Part shown: piece after piece, positions 22,529 through 32,064 of the stretch
Position numbering within the stretch: position 1 is the first letter of the stretch
How the letters are laid out: every line of letters starts with the position of its first letter
Origin: Halioglobus japonicus
GTDB taxonomy: Bacteria; Pseudomonadota; Gammaproteobacteria; Pseudomonadales; Halieaceae
Direction: 5' to 3'
NCBI RefSeq assembly: GCF_001983995.1
Contig: NZ_CP019450.1
Location: forward strand, 682,001 to 746,000
DNA: 64,000 nucleotides
The notes under the pieces: generated by a model
What the model was told of the DNA's origin: nothing
Seen by the model: the letters and a program-made list of their open reading frames with translations, nothing else
Database searches by the model: none
Position numbers and translations under genes: made by a program

Positions 22529-23563
22529 ATGGACATTACAGAGCTGCTGGCGTTCAGTGCCAAGCAAGGCGCATCTGACTTACACCTTTCGGCGGGCCTG
22601 CCGCCAATGATCCGGGTGGACGGCGACATTCGCCGCATTAATCTTCCGCCCATGGAACACAAGCAGGTTCATGAGTTGATCTACGACATCATGAACGACA
22701 AGCAGCGCAAGGATTACGAAGAATTTCTGGAAACCGACTTCTCGTTCGAAGTGCCCGGTGTTGCGCGTTTCCGTGTGAATGCCTTTAACCAAAATCGCGG
22801 GGCTGGCGCTGTGTTTCGTACCATTCCTTCCAAGGTGCTCACCATGGAAGATCTCGGTATGGGGCAGGTATTTCGCGATATCAGCATGATGCCCCGCGGC
22901 CTGGTGCTGGTCACCGGACCTACCGGTTCAGGTAAGTCCACTACGCTGGCGGCGATGGTCGACTTCATCAACGACAACAAGTACGAACACATTCTCACCA
23001 TTGAAGACCCCATCGAATTTGTTCACGAGTCCAAGAAGTGCCTGGTTAACCAGCGGGAAGTTCACAAGGATACGCTCGGTTTTGCCGAGGCCCTGCGCAG
23101 CGCACTGCGTGAAGACCCCGACATTGTTCTGGTCGGTGAGATGCGCGACCTGGAAACCATACGCCTGGCCCTAACCGCTGCAGAAACCGGACACCTCGTG
23201 TTCGGCACCTTGCACACCACGTCCGCGGCCAAGACGATCGACCGCGTCATCGACGTATTCCCCGCAGCGGAGAAAGACATGGTGCGTTCCATGTTGTCGG
23301 AATCACTGCAGGCGGTGATTTCCCAGACACTGCTGAAGCGTGCAACAGGCGGCCGTGTGGCGGCGCATGAAATCATGCGCGGTACGTCGGCGATTCGAAA
23401 CCTGATTCGCGAAGACAAGGTGGCACAGATGTACTCCGCCATTCAGACCGGTCAGGCGATTGGCATGCAGACCATGGACCAGTGTCTCCACGAACTCGTG
23501 GACAAGCGGGTTATTACGCGGGATGTGGCCCGCGAAAAAGCGCGGATGCCGGAAAACTTTTAA
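22529..23563 (+). CDS. pilT: Type IV pilus retraction ATPase PilT
   Basis: From ATG 22529 (AGGGGA upstream) the product is 344 residues, the exact PilT length. It has Walker A GPTGSGKST (130-138), Asp box EDPIEF, Walker B DIVLVGEMRD, the His box, and the PilT-specific AIRNLIRE motif near the C-terminus. It powers pilus retraction and twitching motility on the inner membrane face. In-frame starts upstream to 22412 overlap yggS and are not used. It is followed by pilU, 45 bp on. Confidence 0.97.
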   Translation: MDITELLAFSAKQGASDLHLSAGLPPMIRVDGDIRRINLPPMEHKQVHELIYDIMNDKQRKDYEEFLETDFSFEVPGVARFRVNAFNQNRGAGAVFRTIPSKVLTMEDLGMGQVFRDISMMPRGLVLVTGPTGSGKSTTLAAMVDFINDNKYEHILTIEDPIEFVHESKKCLVNQREVHKDTLGFAEALRSALREDPDIVLVGEMRDLETIRLALTAAETGHLVFGTLHTTSAAKTIDRVIDVFPAAEKDMVRSMLSESLQAVISQTLLKRATGGRVAAHEIMRGTSAIRNLIREDKVAQMYSAIQTGQAIGMQTMDQCLHELVDKRVITRDVAREKARMPENF

Positions 23564-23608
23564 GGAATTTGGTGCGCGCGTGAGCGCGAACATTAGGGAG
23601 ATCTCGTT

Positions 23609-24754
23609 ATGGAAATTATCGACATGTTGCAGCGGATTGTCGACGAGGGGGCCTCGGACGGCTTTATTTCGGCAGGCGCGCCACCCAGCATTAAAGTGGA
23701 TGGCACTATTTTTCCGATGCGTGAAGAACCACTCAGTCCTTCTGAAGCACGTGAACTGGTCCTTTCCACTATGGACGAAGATCAGCAGGACGTATTCTTC
23801 AAGCACCATGAATACAACTTTGCGATCGGCGCAGAAGGTTTGGGCCGTTTCCGGATAAGTTGCTTTACCCAGCGGGGCGAGGCCGGTCTGGTCCTGCGTC
23901 GCATCGTGTCAGAGATTCCCTCTATCGATGAGCTGGGCCTGCCGCCGATTATCAAAGAACTGGCAATGACCAAGCGCGGCCTGATCATTTTTGTGGGCGC
24001 CACTGGTACCGGTAAATCGACTTCCCTCGCGTCTATGGTGGGCTATCGCAACCAGAACAGCCGCGGGCATATCATCACCATCGAAGACCCGATTGAATTT
24101 ATGCATCAGCACGCCGGTTGCATTGTGACCCAACGCGAGGTCGGCGTTGACACCGAATCATTCCAGGTGGCGCTGAAAAATACTCTGCGTCAGGCGCCGG
24201 ATGTGATTTTGATTGGTGAGGTGCGTACCGCCGAAACCATGATGCAGGCGCTGACCTTCGCGGAAACCGGTCACCTGTGCCTGTGTACGCTGCACGCGAA
24301 CAACGCCAACCAGGCGCTGGACCGGATCCAGAGCTTTTTCCCGCCGGAGCAGCATCGCCAGGTGTGGATGGACATGTCTCTGAACCTCAAGTCGATGGTC
24401 GCGCAGCAGTTGTTACCGCATAAGAGCGGTGAGGGCCGGGTGCCGGTGGTAGAAGTCATGCTCAATTCCCCGTTGATTGCAGATTACATCCGCAAGGGTG
24501 AGGTGCACCTGATCAAAGAGCTGATGGCCAAGTCCACCGAGCTGGGTATGCAGACGCTGGACCAGTCGCTGGTGAAGGCATACAAGGAAGGACAGATTAC
24601 CAAGGACGACGCCATTCGTTTTGCCGATTCTGCCAACGATGTGCGCCTGCAGATCAAGATGCACGACCGGGGCGCCGGTACCGGCGAAGCCGAATCTCTC
24701 AGCATCTCCTTCGAAGAACAGGAAGATACCGGTCGCTTTATGGGGCGTAGTTAA
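23609..24754 (+). CDS. pilU: PilT-dependent retraction ATPase PilU
   Basis: The 381-residue PilT paralogue has Walker A VGATGTGKSTSLA, the Asp box EDPIEFMHQH, ILIGEVR and a longer, acidic C-terminal tail that distinguishes PilU. PilU assists PilT in pilus retraction. The start ATG 23609 follows AGGGAGA. The stop abuts that of the convergent ruvX. Confidence 0.96.
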   Translation: MEIIDMLQRIVDEGASDGFISAGAPPSIKVDGTIFPMREEPLSPSEARELVLSTMDEDQQDVFFKHHEYNFAIGAEGLGRFRISCFTQRGEAGLVLRRIVSEIPSIDELGLPPIIKELAMTKRGLIIFVGATGTGKSTSLASMVGYRNQNSRGHIITIEDPIEFMHQHAGCIVTQREVGVDTESFQVALKNTLRQAPDVILIGEVRTAETMMQALTFAETGHLCLCTLHANNANQALDRIQSFFPPEQHRQVWMDMSLNLKSMVAQQLLPHKSGEGRVPVVEVMLNSPLIADYIRKGEVHLIKELMAKSTELGMQTLDQSLVKAYKEGQITKDDAIRFADSANDVRLQIKMHDRGAGTGEAESLSISFEEQEDTGRFMGRS

Positions 24755-25156
24755 CTACGCCTGTTCGTTCAGCCAGGTCTGCAGAATAAGTTCTGCGGCC
24801 AGGCTGTCGATGGGCTCGCGGTGATAATCGCCGCTGTGGCCCTGCTCTCGGCTGACGGCTTTGGCCTCAAAGCTGCTTAATCTCTCATCGACTAACACCA
24901 CCGGCAGACCCAGGCGACCGTGTAGGCGGCGGCTGAATTTGCAGGCTCTGCGGGAGAGTTCGCTTTCGGTGCCGTCCATGTTGAGGGGCTCACCGATAAT
25001 GAGCAGGTCGGGCTGCCATTCGCGCACTACCGCTTCCAGGGCCTGCCAGTCGGGCACCCCGTCACGGGCTTTCAGTATGGGCAGTGCCTGACTGGTACCG
25101 AGCAAGACATTACCCATGGCCACGCCGATCTGGCGCAGGCCATAGTCAAAAGCCAT
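24755..25156 (-). CDS. ruvX: YqgF/RuvX putative Holliday junction resolvase-type RNase
   Basis: The 133-residue RNase H-fold protein has the first active-site Asp in MAFDYGLRQIGVA, the GEPLNMDG and VDERLSS motifs, and the C-terminal DSLAAELIL. The family acts in 16S rRNA 5'-end maturation and was named for a proposed resolvase role. The N-terminus from ATG 25156 is about eight residues shorter than usual; an upstream in-frame CTG (25180 region, overlapping the algH stop) could be the true start. Confidence 0.93.
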   Translation of the reverse strand: MAFDYGLRQIGVAMGNVLLGTSQALPILKARDGVPDWQALEAVVREWQPDLLIIGEPLNMDGTESELSRRACKFSRRLHGRLGLPVVLVDERLSSFEAKAVSREQGHSGDYHREPIDSLAAELILQTWLNEQA

Positions 25157-25176
25157 GACTGTGCGAACGGGCTTGT

Positions 25177-25767
25177 TCAGGCGTGACCGGCCTCGCCGGA
25201 AATCAGGTTCATGTCGATGCCCAGTAGTGCTGCAGCGGCGCCGAGACGATGTTCATGAGGAGTGGTGAAAATGATATCGCTGTCTGCGGGGAGGGTGAGC
25301 CAACTATTTTCGGCCAGCTCCTGTTCCAGTTGCCCCGCCGACCAGCCCGCATACCCCAGCGCGATCAGGTGCTCGTTCGGTCCGGTACCGTGGGCAATGG
25401 CGCGCAGTATATCGCGCGATGTGGTCAGGGTGATTTCGTTGGTGACCTTCAGGCTCGCCTCCCACTCGTCGTGATTGTGGCGGTGCAGTACGAAACCGTG
25501 GTCAATCTGGACGGGGCCTCCGGCCATGACCGGGATTGCGGAAAAATCCCGCAGCGAGTTGATTTGCAGATGTTCAAAAATTTCCGCGACACTCAGGTCC
25601 AGGGGCTGGTTGATGACAATGCCCATGGCACCGCTTTCACCGTGCTCGCAGATATAGGTAATGCTGTGGGAAAAAATACCTTCCGTCAGGCTCGGCATGG
25701 CCAGCAGGAAGTGATCCCGCAGGCTGTCGCTGCTCCTGGCTGTGGTGACATGACTTCTTCCCGGCAT
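25177..25767 (-). CDS. algH: YqgE/AlgH family protein
   Basis: From ATG 25767 the product is 196 residues, close to the family length. Signatures are LRDHFLLAMPSL, SITYICEHGESGAMGIVINQP, VMAGGPVQIDHGFVLH and GYAGWSAGQLEQEL. The family is conserved but its biochemical role is unknown; in Pseudomonas it was named for an effect on alginate. GAGGGAGGG lies upstream. A longer frame to 25848 overlaps tonB and is rejected. Confidence 0.94.
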   Translation of the reverse strand: MPGRSHVTTARSSDSLRDHFLLAMPSLTEGIFSHSITYICEHGESGAMGIVINQPLDLSVAEIFEHLQINSLRDFSAIPVMAGGPVQIDHGFVLHRHNHDEWEASLKVTNEITLTTSRDILRAIAHGTGPNEHLIALGYAGWSAGQLEQELAENSWLTLPADSDIIFTTPHEHRLGAAAALLGIDMNLISGEAGHA

Positions 25768-25796
25768 GAGCTGGCCCGACCCTCCCTCGTGGTTTC

Positions 25797-26681
25797 TCAG
25801 CGTCGGCGCTGTTGATTTGAGCTTAGCTCGTTTTCCTGAAATTGCCATGTACGGATAATTTCGAGCTTGTCTGTAGAGGCTGCCAGCTCCGGGGGGAAAG
25901 GTGAGTAGGGTGCGGCCATGCGAACGATTTTGATGGCCGCCTCATCGAGGACGGCATAGCCCGAGGATTCCAGAATGCGAATGTCCTCCAGGGTGCCGTC
26001 CTTGCGGATGGCAACCAGCAGACGCAAGTTGCCGTAGAGACCGTAGCGAATAGATGCCTCGGGATAGTACTTGTTGCCCACGGCTTCCAGCCGCTGGCGC
26101 CAGTCGGCAAGGTAGGCCGCGTCCGCGGCCTGGCGTGCTGAGACGGCGGTGAGGCGCCGCACCCGTGGTTTCTTTGCCTGCGCCTGGGTGCGTTCATCCA
26201 GTTCAGCCTGCAGGCTGGCCAGCTGCTGATTCAGGCGCTCCATTTCCGGGCTGATACCCGACGTGGGGTTTTTGCGTTGCGCTTCTTCCGCCTGCTCCAG
26301 CGCCACCTGGCGCTGGGTGGCAGTGGCAGTCGCGAGCAGATCGCCATTGGCGCGCGTGTCCTGCTCCATCCTGCGTGGCGCAGCCTGCTGCGGTGTCGGC
26401 GATTGCATGGGCAGCTGATTATTAATGCTGGTGACGGCGTCCAGTTCCGCTTCCTGGCCGCTGCCCTCCTGGTTGGCCTGGGCAATATGGCGAGCTTCGT
26501 CGGGCGCGTTGCTCGCTAGCTGGGTGGCAAGCGTGACTTCGATCTGTGGTTTCTGGCTGGGGGCGCTGAAATTGTATTCAAAAGACACTGCCGCAATCAG
26601 CGCCACGTGCAGGCCGAGTGCGGCCAGTACCGCGTTGCGCATGCGCTGGCTGCTCCCTGCCGACGCTTCGAGGTAATACAT
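25797..26681 (-). CDS. TonB-family energy transducer
   Basis: The 294-residue protein has one N-terminal membrane helix (about residues 15-36), a long Gln/Ala/Glu-rich periplasmic linker with probable coiled coil (about 60-190), and a C-terminal TonB domain. That domain contains YPEASIRYGLYGNLRLLVAIRKDGTLEDIRILESSGYAVLDEAAIKIVRMAAPYSPFPPEL, read in parts. It would transmit the proton motive force to outer membrane receptors. It corresponds in position to tonB3 of Pseudomonas, next to gshB, which is linked to twitching there. No exbB or exbD is near. Confidence 0.9.
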   Translation of the reverse strand: MYYLEASAGSSQRMRNAVLAALGLHVALIAAVSFEYNFSAPSQKPQIEVTLATQLASNAPDEARHIAQANQEGSGQEAELDAVTSINNQLPMQSPTPQQAAPRRMEQDTRANGDLLATATATQRQVALEQAEEAQRKNPTSGISPEMERLNQQLASLQAELDERTQAQAKKPRVRRLTAVSARQAADAAYLADWRQRLEAVGNKYYPEASIRYGLYGNLRLLVAIRKDGTLEDIRILESSGYAVLDEAAIKIVRMAAPYSPFPPELAASTDKLEIIRTWQFQENELSSNQQRRR

Positions 26682-26691
26682 CGCTGGACTA

Positions 26692-27647
26692 TCAGCCCCT
26701 TTGGTTCAGCTCTTCAGTAATACAATCCATCAGCTGGCCGGCGATGTCCAGATCGTAGCCTGCATCAATTTCGCGGATACAGGTCGGGCTGGTGACATTG
26801 ATCTCGGTGAGATAGTCGCCGATCACATCCAGGCCGGCGAACAGGATGCCGCGCTTGACCAGTTCCGGCGCCACTGTTTCGGCGATTTCCCGGTCGCGCT
26901 CGGTCAGCGGTTGGGGCGGCCGGAACCGCCGGCCGCGAGGTTGCCGCGGGTCTCACCCGCCAGGGGAATTCTCGCCAGGCAGTAGGGAACTACTTCGCCG
27001 CCAACAACCAGTATGCGCTTGTCACCGTCGACGATCTCCGGAATATACCGCTGGGCCATGATGGTTTGCGCACCGAACTGGGTGAGCGTCTCCAGGATGA
27101 CATTGACGTTGGGGTCGCCGGGCTTGGCGCGAAAAATCATGCTGCCACCCATGCCGTCCAGAGGCTTGTAGATGACATCCTCGTGCTCGCCATGAAAGGC
27201 TTTCAGCCTGGCCATATCGCGGCTGACCAGCACGGGCGGGCAGAGTTCAGGAAATTGGGTGGCGAAGACCTTCTCATTGCTGTCGCGCAGGCCCTGACAG
27301 CGATTCACAATCAGCGTGCCTTTGCGTTCTGCCTCTTCCAGCATGTAGGTGGTATAGATAAATTCGTTGTCGAAGGGAGGGTCCTTGCGCATCAGGATGA
27401 CATCGAGGTCGGCCAGCGGCCGGTCCTCCGCAGGGTTCATATCGAACCACGACTCGGGATCGCGAAAAACTGTGAGCGGTGACATGCTTGCACGGGCTTC
27501 ACCGCCTTGCAGGTAGATGTCGCTCTGCTCCATATAGAACAGCTGCCAGTCGCGTGCCTGAGCGGCCCACAGCATGGCCATGGTGGTATCTTTTTTGTAG
27601 TTGATATCGGCGATGGGGTCCATCACCACACCCAGCTTGATCGCCAT
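26692..27647 (-). CDS. gshB: Glutathione synthetase, frameshifted
   Basis: The N-terminal 245 residues ([12 protein letters not shown] to [11 protein letters not shown]) and the C-terminal part ([39 protein letters not shown], in sections) are both typical GshB, an ATP-grasp enzyme joining glycine to gamma-glutamylcysteine. They are in different frames. The break is in GGTTCCGG at about 26921-26929; one added base (for example GGTTTCCGG) gives a continuous 318-residue protein, the normal size. As given, the first frame ends early after [12 protein letters not shown]. The start is ATG 27647 with GGAG upstream. Confidence 0.93.
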
Positions 27648-27774
27648 ATCCTGCTCCGACAAATAAGGGGCTTGCTACGTTACGCAATGGCTTGGGCACA
27701 CGCAAGTGAAGACAGTAGTGAAATCCAGATAGCTCGCCTAAACTGGACTTTGTTATAACGGATGGAGATATGCG

Positions 27775-29019
27775 GTGACAGGTTTGTACTTTTTCCTCGC
27801 GGTGGTGTCAGCGGTGTGTACTTTGATGGCCATTGTGCAGGCACGGCGTGTCTACTGGCTGGCACCGATTTATTTTTTGCTGGCCTGGCTCGCGGGCGAA
27901 CTCGCGCTGATACATGTGATCTGGCAGGTGGGATTGACGGCCCTGCTAGCCCATATGGAATTGCTGACCAGCCCGCTGGCGCAGACCGGGCTGGGTATTT
28001 TTGCCTTGTCCTGGCTGGGCCTGATCTACCTGCATGTGCAGGCCATGGATTCACCGCGCGTACTTGGCAATGCACTGCGCCAGGGCCTGGGTGACAACTA
28101 CCGGGACGATATTCCCGCCGACCGCCGCCTGGTTCTTGAAGATGGCATCCGCGCAGGTTCCTGGCTCAAACCCTTTTCGATGACCCGGCCCGGTGTGCGC
28201 CTGCACGCCAATATTTCCTATGCCGATGCGGGCAAGCGCAACCTGCTGGATATCTACCAGCCGGAAGCACCCCGCGAGGGCGGCTTTCCGGTACTGCTGC
28301 AGGTCCATGGCGGAGGCTGGATCATCGGCGAGAAAGAACAGCAGGCGAAGCCGCTGATGTACCATTTGTCCGAACGGGGCTGGTTGTGTGTGGCGATTAA
28401 CTACCGGCTCAGCCCAGCGGCTGCATTCCCGGCGCACATCATCGACGTTAAGAAAGCGATCGCGTGGATTCGCGAGCATATCGCCGACTATGGCGGCAAC
28501 CCCGACTACATTGCGATCACCGGCGGCTCTGCAGGCGGCCATCTCAGTTCGCTGGCGTCGTTAACGCCCAATTACGCGCCATTCCAGCCTGGCTTTGAAG
28601 AGGCCGACACGACAGTCCAGGCCGCCGTCCCCTTTTACGGCGTATACGATTTCCTCGACCGGCACGATATTCGACCGGAAATGTCGATGGATGAATTGCT
28701 GGCCGACAAAGTGCTGCAATGCAAGGCTGATGAAGAGCCCGAGCTGTGGGAAAGTGGATCGCCGATCAGCCACGTCAACGATCATGCGCCTCCCACCTTT
28801 GTGGTGCACGGCACTCACGACACCTTGGTTTGGGTGGAGGAGGCTCGCGCTTTCGTTTCCGCGCTGGAAAAGACCTCGCAGCAAGCTCTGGCGTACGCCG
28901 AGCTGCCGGGCGGGCAGCATGCTTTTGAAGTGTTCCACTCCGTGCGCACCGATCACACGGTGAATGCAGTAACCGAATTCCTCGAGTGGGCGCATGCTCG
29001 CTGGGTGCGCGAGCAGTGA
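27775..29019 (+). CDS. Membrane-anchored alpha/beta hydrolase (HSL-type esterase)
   Basis: The 414-residue product starts at GTG 27775 after GGAG. It has two or three N-terminal hydrophobic segments (about 4-24, 28-50, 68-90). A hormone-sensitive-lipase-like domain follows, with oxyanion motif HGGGW (178-182) and nucleophile elbow GGSAGG (Ser252). Acid and base candidates lie in HGTHDTLVW and GGQHAFEVF. It probably hydrolyses short or medium acyl esters; substrate unknown. Its stop overlaps the GTG of the following porin gene (GTGA), so the two are coupled. Confidence 0.85.
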   Translation: MTGLYFFLAVVSAVCTLMAIVQARRVYWLAPIYFLLAWLAGELALIHVIWQVGLTALLAHMELLTSPLAQTGLGIFALSWLGLIYLHVQAMDSPRVLGNALRQGLGDNYRDDIPADRRLVLEDGIRAGSWLKPFSMTRPGVRLHANISYADAGKRNLLDIYQPEAPREGGFPVLLQVHGGGWIIGEKEQQAKPLMYHLSERGWLCVAINYRLSPAAAFPAHIIDVKKAIAWIREHIADYGGNPDYIAITGGSAGGHLSSLASLTPNYAPFQPGFEEADTTVQAAVPFYGVYDFLDRHDIRPEMSMDELLADKVLQCKADEEPELWESGSPISHVNDHAPPTFVVHGTHDTLVWVEEARAFVSALEKTSQQALAYAELPGGQHAFEVFHSVRTDHTVNAVTEFLEWAHARWVREQ

Positions 29020-30326
29020 AATGTATGGGCGGGGCGCTGCTTGCCCTGTCGATAGCGGCCGCGCCGCTTGCAGAGAATGACAACGAAACGCTTGAGGAAG
29101 TGGCCTGCACCCAGTAGGCGTTGGAGGACTGTGACTCCAAAGCAGTGAGTCGCTGGGTGCGCTGGTTTTCATTGGCCAGCCCTGATCAGGTCGAGCGGCG
29201 TATCGGCATTGATGCGGTGCCCGGCGGCACGGTGTTTCGCAGCGATACCTTTGACGACTGGCGAGCGCGGAAGCTGGATTTTGAAAAGCGCACAGGCGTC
29301 AGCTGGAGCCTCGACTATATCAATGCCTACCTGCATGCCACCGAACGTCCTGGCGAAGATAAGGGCGTTGGCGGTGCGTTGCGGTTTCTGGGCGTGTGGG
29401 AAGCCTACACCGGTGCAGGCGCAGATTCCGGGGCGTTGATCTGGAAGGTGGAGCATCGCCATGCTTATGGCAGCCGTGTTTCACCACAGGGCCTGGGTAG
29501 TGAAATAGGTTACGCGGGACTGCTGCACCTGACCCTCAGCGATCAACAGGCGAGGCTGACCAACCTGTACTGGCGCCAGCGAATGTTCGACGGCAACCTG
29601 GTGGTGTTGGGCGGCTGGCTGGACACCAGCGACTACGTGGATGTGTACACCCTGGCCAGCCCCTGGACCACTTTTTTCAACTACGCCTGTTCCACCGGCA
29701 GCACATCCATGCCCGTTCCCAACGAAGGTCTGGGCCTTGCCGTTGGCGGTTATCTCAACGACAACCTGTACGTGGTGGGTGGCTTTGCCAATGCGAATTC
29801 AGATCCCCACGATCCCCTTGAAGGCTTCGATACGTTCTTTGAGGAGCGGGAATACTTCAAACATGTAGAGATTGGCTGGAACGGCAGTCGCGAGCAGGCG
29901 TTCCCGAACAATGTTCATCTCACGTTGTGGCAGGTGGATGAGCGAGAGTATGCGGGTGTCGAAGAGGGGTGGGGTGCGAATCTGTCGTGGAGCAGGTTAT
30001 TCAATCGCCACTGGACAGTATTCCTACGCTGCGGCTATGCCGACGATGGCGGCGCAATACTGGAAGAGTCTGTGAGTACCGGGTTTGCCTGGGCGAAGGT
30101 CGCCGGCGGCAACCAGTTGGGTGTGGGCGTCAACTGGGGGGTGCCGATGGAGAGCACCTATGGGCCTGACCTGCCAGAACAGACTACTGTCGAGGCCTTT
30201 TACCGGATACAGCTCTTCGAAGAACTGGCCATTACCCCCGATGTGCAATACATCCGCAATCCGGCACTGAATTTAGAGGAAGATTCGCTCTGGGTGTTTG
30301 GTGTGCGAATGCGCCTGGCGTTTTAA
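29016..30326 (+). CDS. OprB-like carbohydrate-selective porin, with in-frame amber codon at 29115
   Basis: GTG 29016 opens MKCMGGALLALSIAAAPLAE, a plausible signal peptide, in a GTGA overlap with the esterase stop. After 33 codons a TAG (29115-29117) interrupts the frame. The same frame then runs on for 403 codons as a beta-barrel OprB family porin (WSLDYINAYLH, VEHRHAYGS, YWRQRMFDGNLVVLGGWLDTSDYVDVY, C-terminal Phe). OprB porins pass sugars through the outer membrane. Without suppression or correction, only a product from TTG 29121, lacking the signal peptide, could be made. A single substitution from CAG is the simplest explanation. Confidence 0.8.
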
Positions 30327-31221
30327 CGCGGCAAAATCGCCCCGCGGTGCTGGATAACCCGGGCTGACATGTTTGCCCCGCGGCGACCGCTTCTGCCAGT
30401 GATTTGCCGGCTGCCAGCTCACCCAGCAGAGTACCGCTGAAGGAATCTCCGGCGGCGGTGGTGTCCACGACATTGGCCACCGGTGCGATTACATGCTTTG
30501 CGGGTGCTAAAGGATCGCCGTACAGAATATCTGCAGGTCCATTTTTCAACACCATTGTAGCGACGCCTTTGTCATGCAGATAGGCGCCGATGCTTGCGGC
30601 ATGAGTCAGGCCGTTGAGTAGCTCAAGGTCTTCCACTCCCGGTAATACCAGATCGCTGTAGCTGAGCATGCGGTCGAACGCCGCCTGTGCGGCGGCTTGG
30701 CTAGACCACAGCCGCGGCCGGTAGTTGGTATCGAAAATGATCTGGGTGCCGCGGGCCTTGAGGGCGTCCAGCATTGGCCAGATCGCGCCGGGCGTTTCGG
30801 CTTCCGCCAATGCCAGCGAAATGCCCGACAGGTAGAAGCAATCCGGAGCCGGATCCGCCAGGTTTAGCTGCTGCTCATTCACGAGTTGCAGCGTGTGGCG
30901 GGCGGCAGATTCGGAGCGCCGATAAATAAAGCTGCGTTCACCTGCTGCACCGTTGTGGATAGAGTACAGCCCTACATGTCGCTCGGGGTGGCTTAGCAGC
31001 AGGCTTGTATTCACGCCCTCGTCTGCGAGCGCTATGCGCAGCGCATTGCTGAACGGGTCATCACCCAGAGCACACAACATTCGTACCAGGGTGTCGGGGT
31101 TGGCCCGGCGCAAATACACCGAAACGCTGTATACGTCGCCGGCAAAGCCCTGTTGCAACTGGCCCTGCTCATCGTAGGAGAGCTCTACCATGCATTCGCC
31201 GAAGATCACCAAGTCGCGCAT
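30323..31221 (-). CDS. PfkB-family sugar kinase, probably 2-keto-3-deoxygluconate kinase, frameshifted near the C-terminus
   Basis: Starting at ATG 31221 (MRDLVIFGECMVEL), the protein has the PfkB features: N-terminal Gly-rich region, DTNYRPRLW, and the catalytic motif DTTAAGDSF. The pattern most resembles KdgK, which phosphorylates KDG in hexuronate breakdown. After AAGQT the frame runs into an odd Cys-rich tail. One added base at about 30368-30374 gives AAGQTMSARVIQHRGAILPR and a stop at 30323, total 299 residues, the family norm. It lies 14 bp after rsmE and is convergent with the OprB-like gene. Confidence 0.82.
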
Positions 31222-31235
31222 GGGTATTCCGAAAA

Positions 31236-31966
31236 CTAGAAGGGCATGTCGCCCCACTTGAATTGAAGTGCCGTAAGCGCCGCCAGGGGTGCAGTCTCAG
31301 TGCGCAGCACTCGCGGCCCAGTCGCAGCGACAGGAAATCAGCGGCTTCGGCGGCTTTAATTTCACTCGTGCTGAGACCACCCTCGGGACCGATCAACAGT
31401 GCCACCGACGCCGGCGCGTCGTCACTTGCGGGCAATGGATCAGCGCGATGGTGCAGTACCACTTTCAGTTGTGCTGGCTGAGCCTCGAGCCAGGCGGCGA
31501 CGGGGGCAATGTCGCTGACAACGGGCACGATATTGCGGCCGCACTGTTCACACGCACTGATCGCTATCTGCTGCCAGTGCCCGATTTTTTTAGCTGCGCG
31601 ATCGCCTTTCAGTTTCACTTCGGTGCGTTCGGTTTGCAGGGGTGTAATGCTGCTGACGCCTAGCTCAGTGGCTTTTTGAATCACCCAGTCCATGCGATCA
31701 CCACGTGAGATGGCGATACCCAGGCTGACCCGTAGTGTCGACTCCAGGTTGCAATCGTCGAAAGCGCCGGTTTGCACCGTCACCTGCTTCTTGCCGACCG
31801 AAGTAATCACCGCCGGATACTGGCCGCCGGTGCCGTCAAACAAAACCAGTTCAGCGCCCTCCTGCATACGCAGGGCGCGGGCCAGGTGCTGGCTGGGTCC
31901 GGCCTCAAGCTCGACGATACTATCGGGCTGCAACGCCTGGGCAGTGTGAATTCGGGGAATGCGCAT
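31236..31966 (-). CDS. rsmE: 16S rRNA (uracil1498-N3)-methyltransferase, frameshifted near the C-terminus
   Basis: The SPOUT-class methyltransferase has RIPRIHTAQ at the start, the PUA-like N-terminal domain, and the family motifs RGDRMDWVIQKATELGV, SACEQCGRN and LIGPEGGLS. After FLSLRLG the frame goes wrong. One added C in GGCC (31315-31318, read on the minus strand) gives LGPRVLRTETAPLAAL...WGDMPF and a stop at 31236, the canonical knot and end. The repaired length is 243 residues, equal to E. coli RsmE. Confidence 0.93.
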
Positions 31967-32064
31967 GCGGGCATCCTACTACAGATTTTGCAGTCGGTCT
32001 GAGGTTTTGAAGAAGGGGAAGCAGGAACTGCGAATCGCAGTTCCCAGAGGCTGAACAACAGGTA

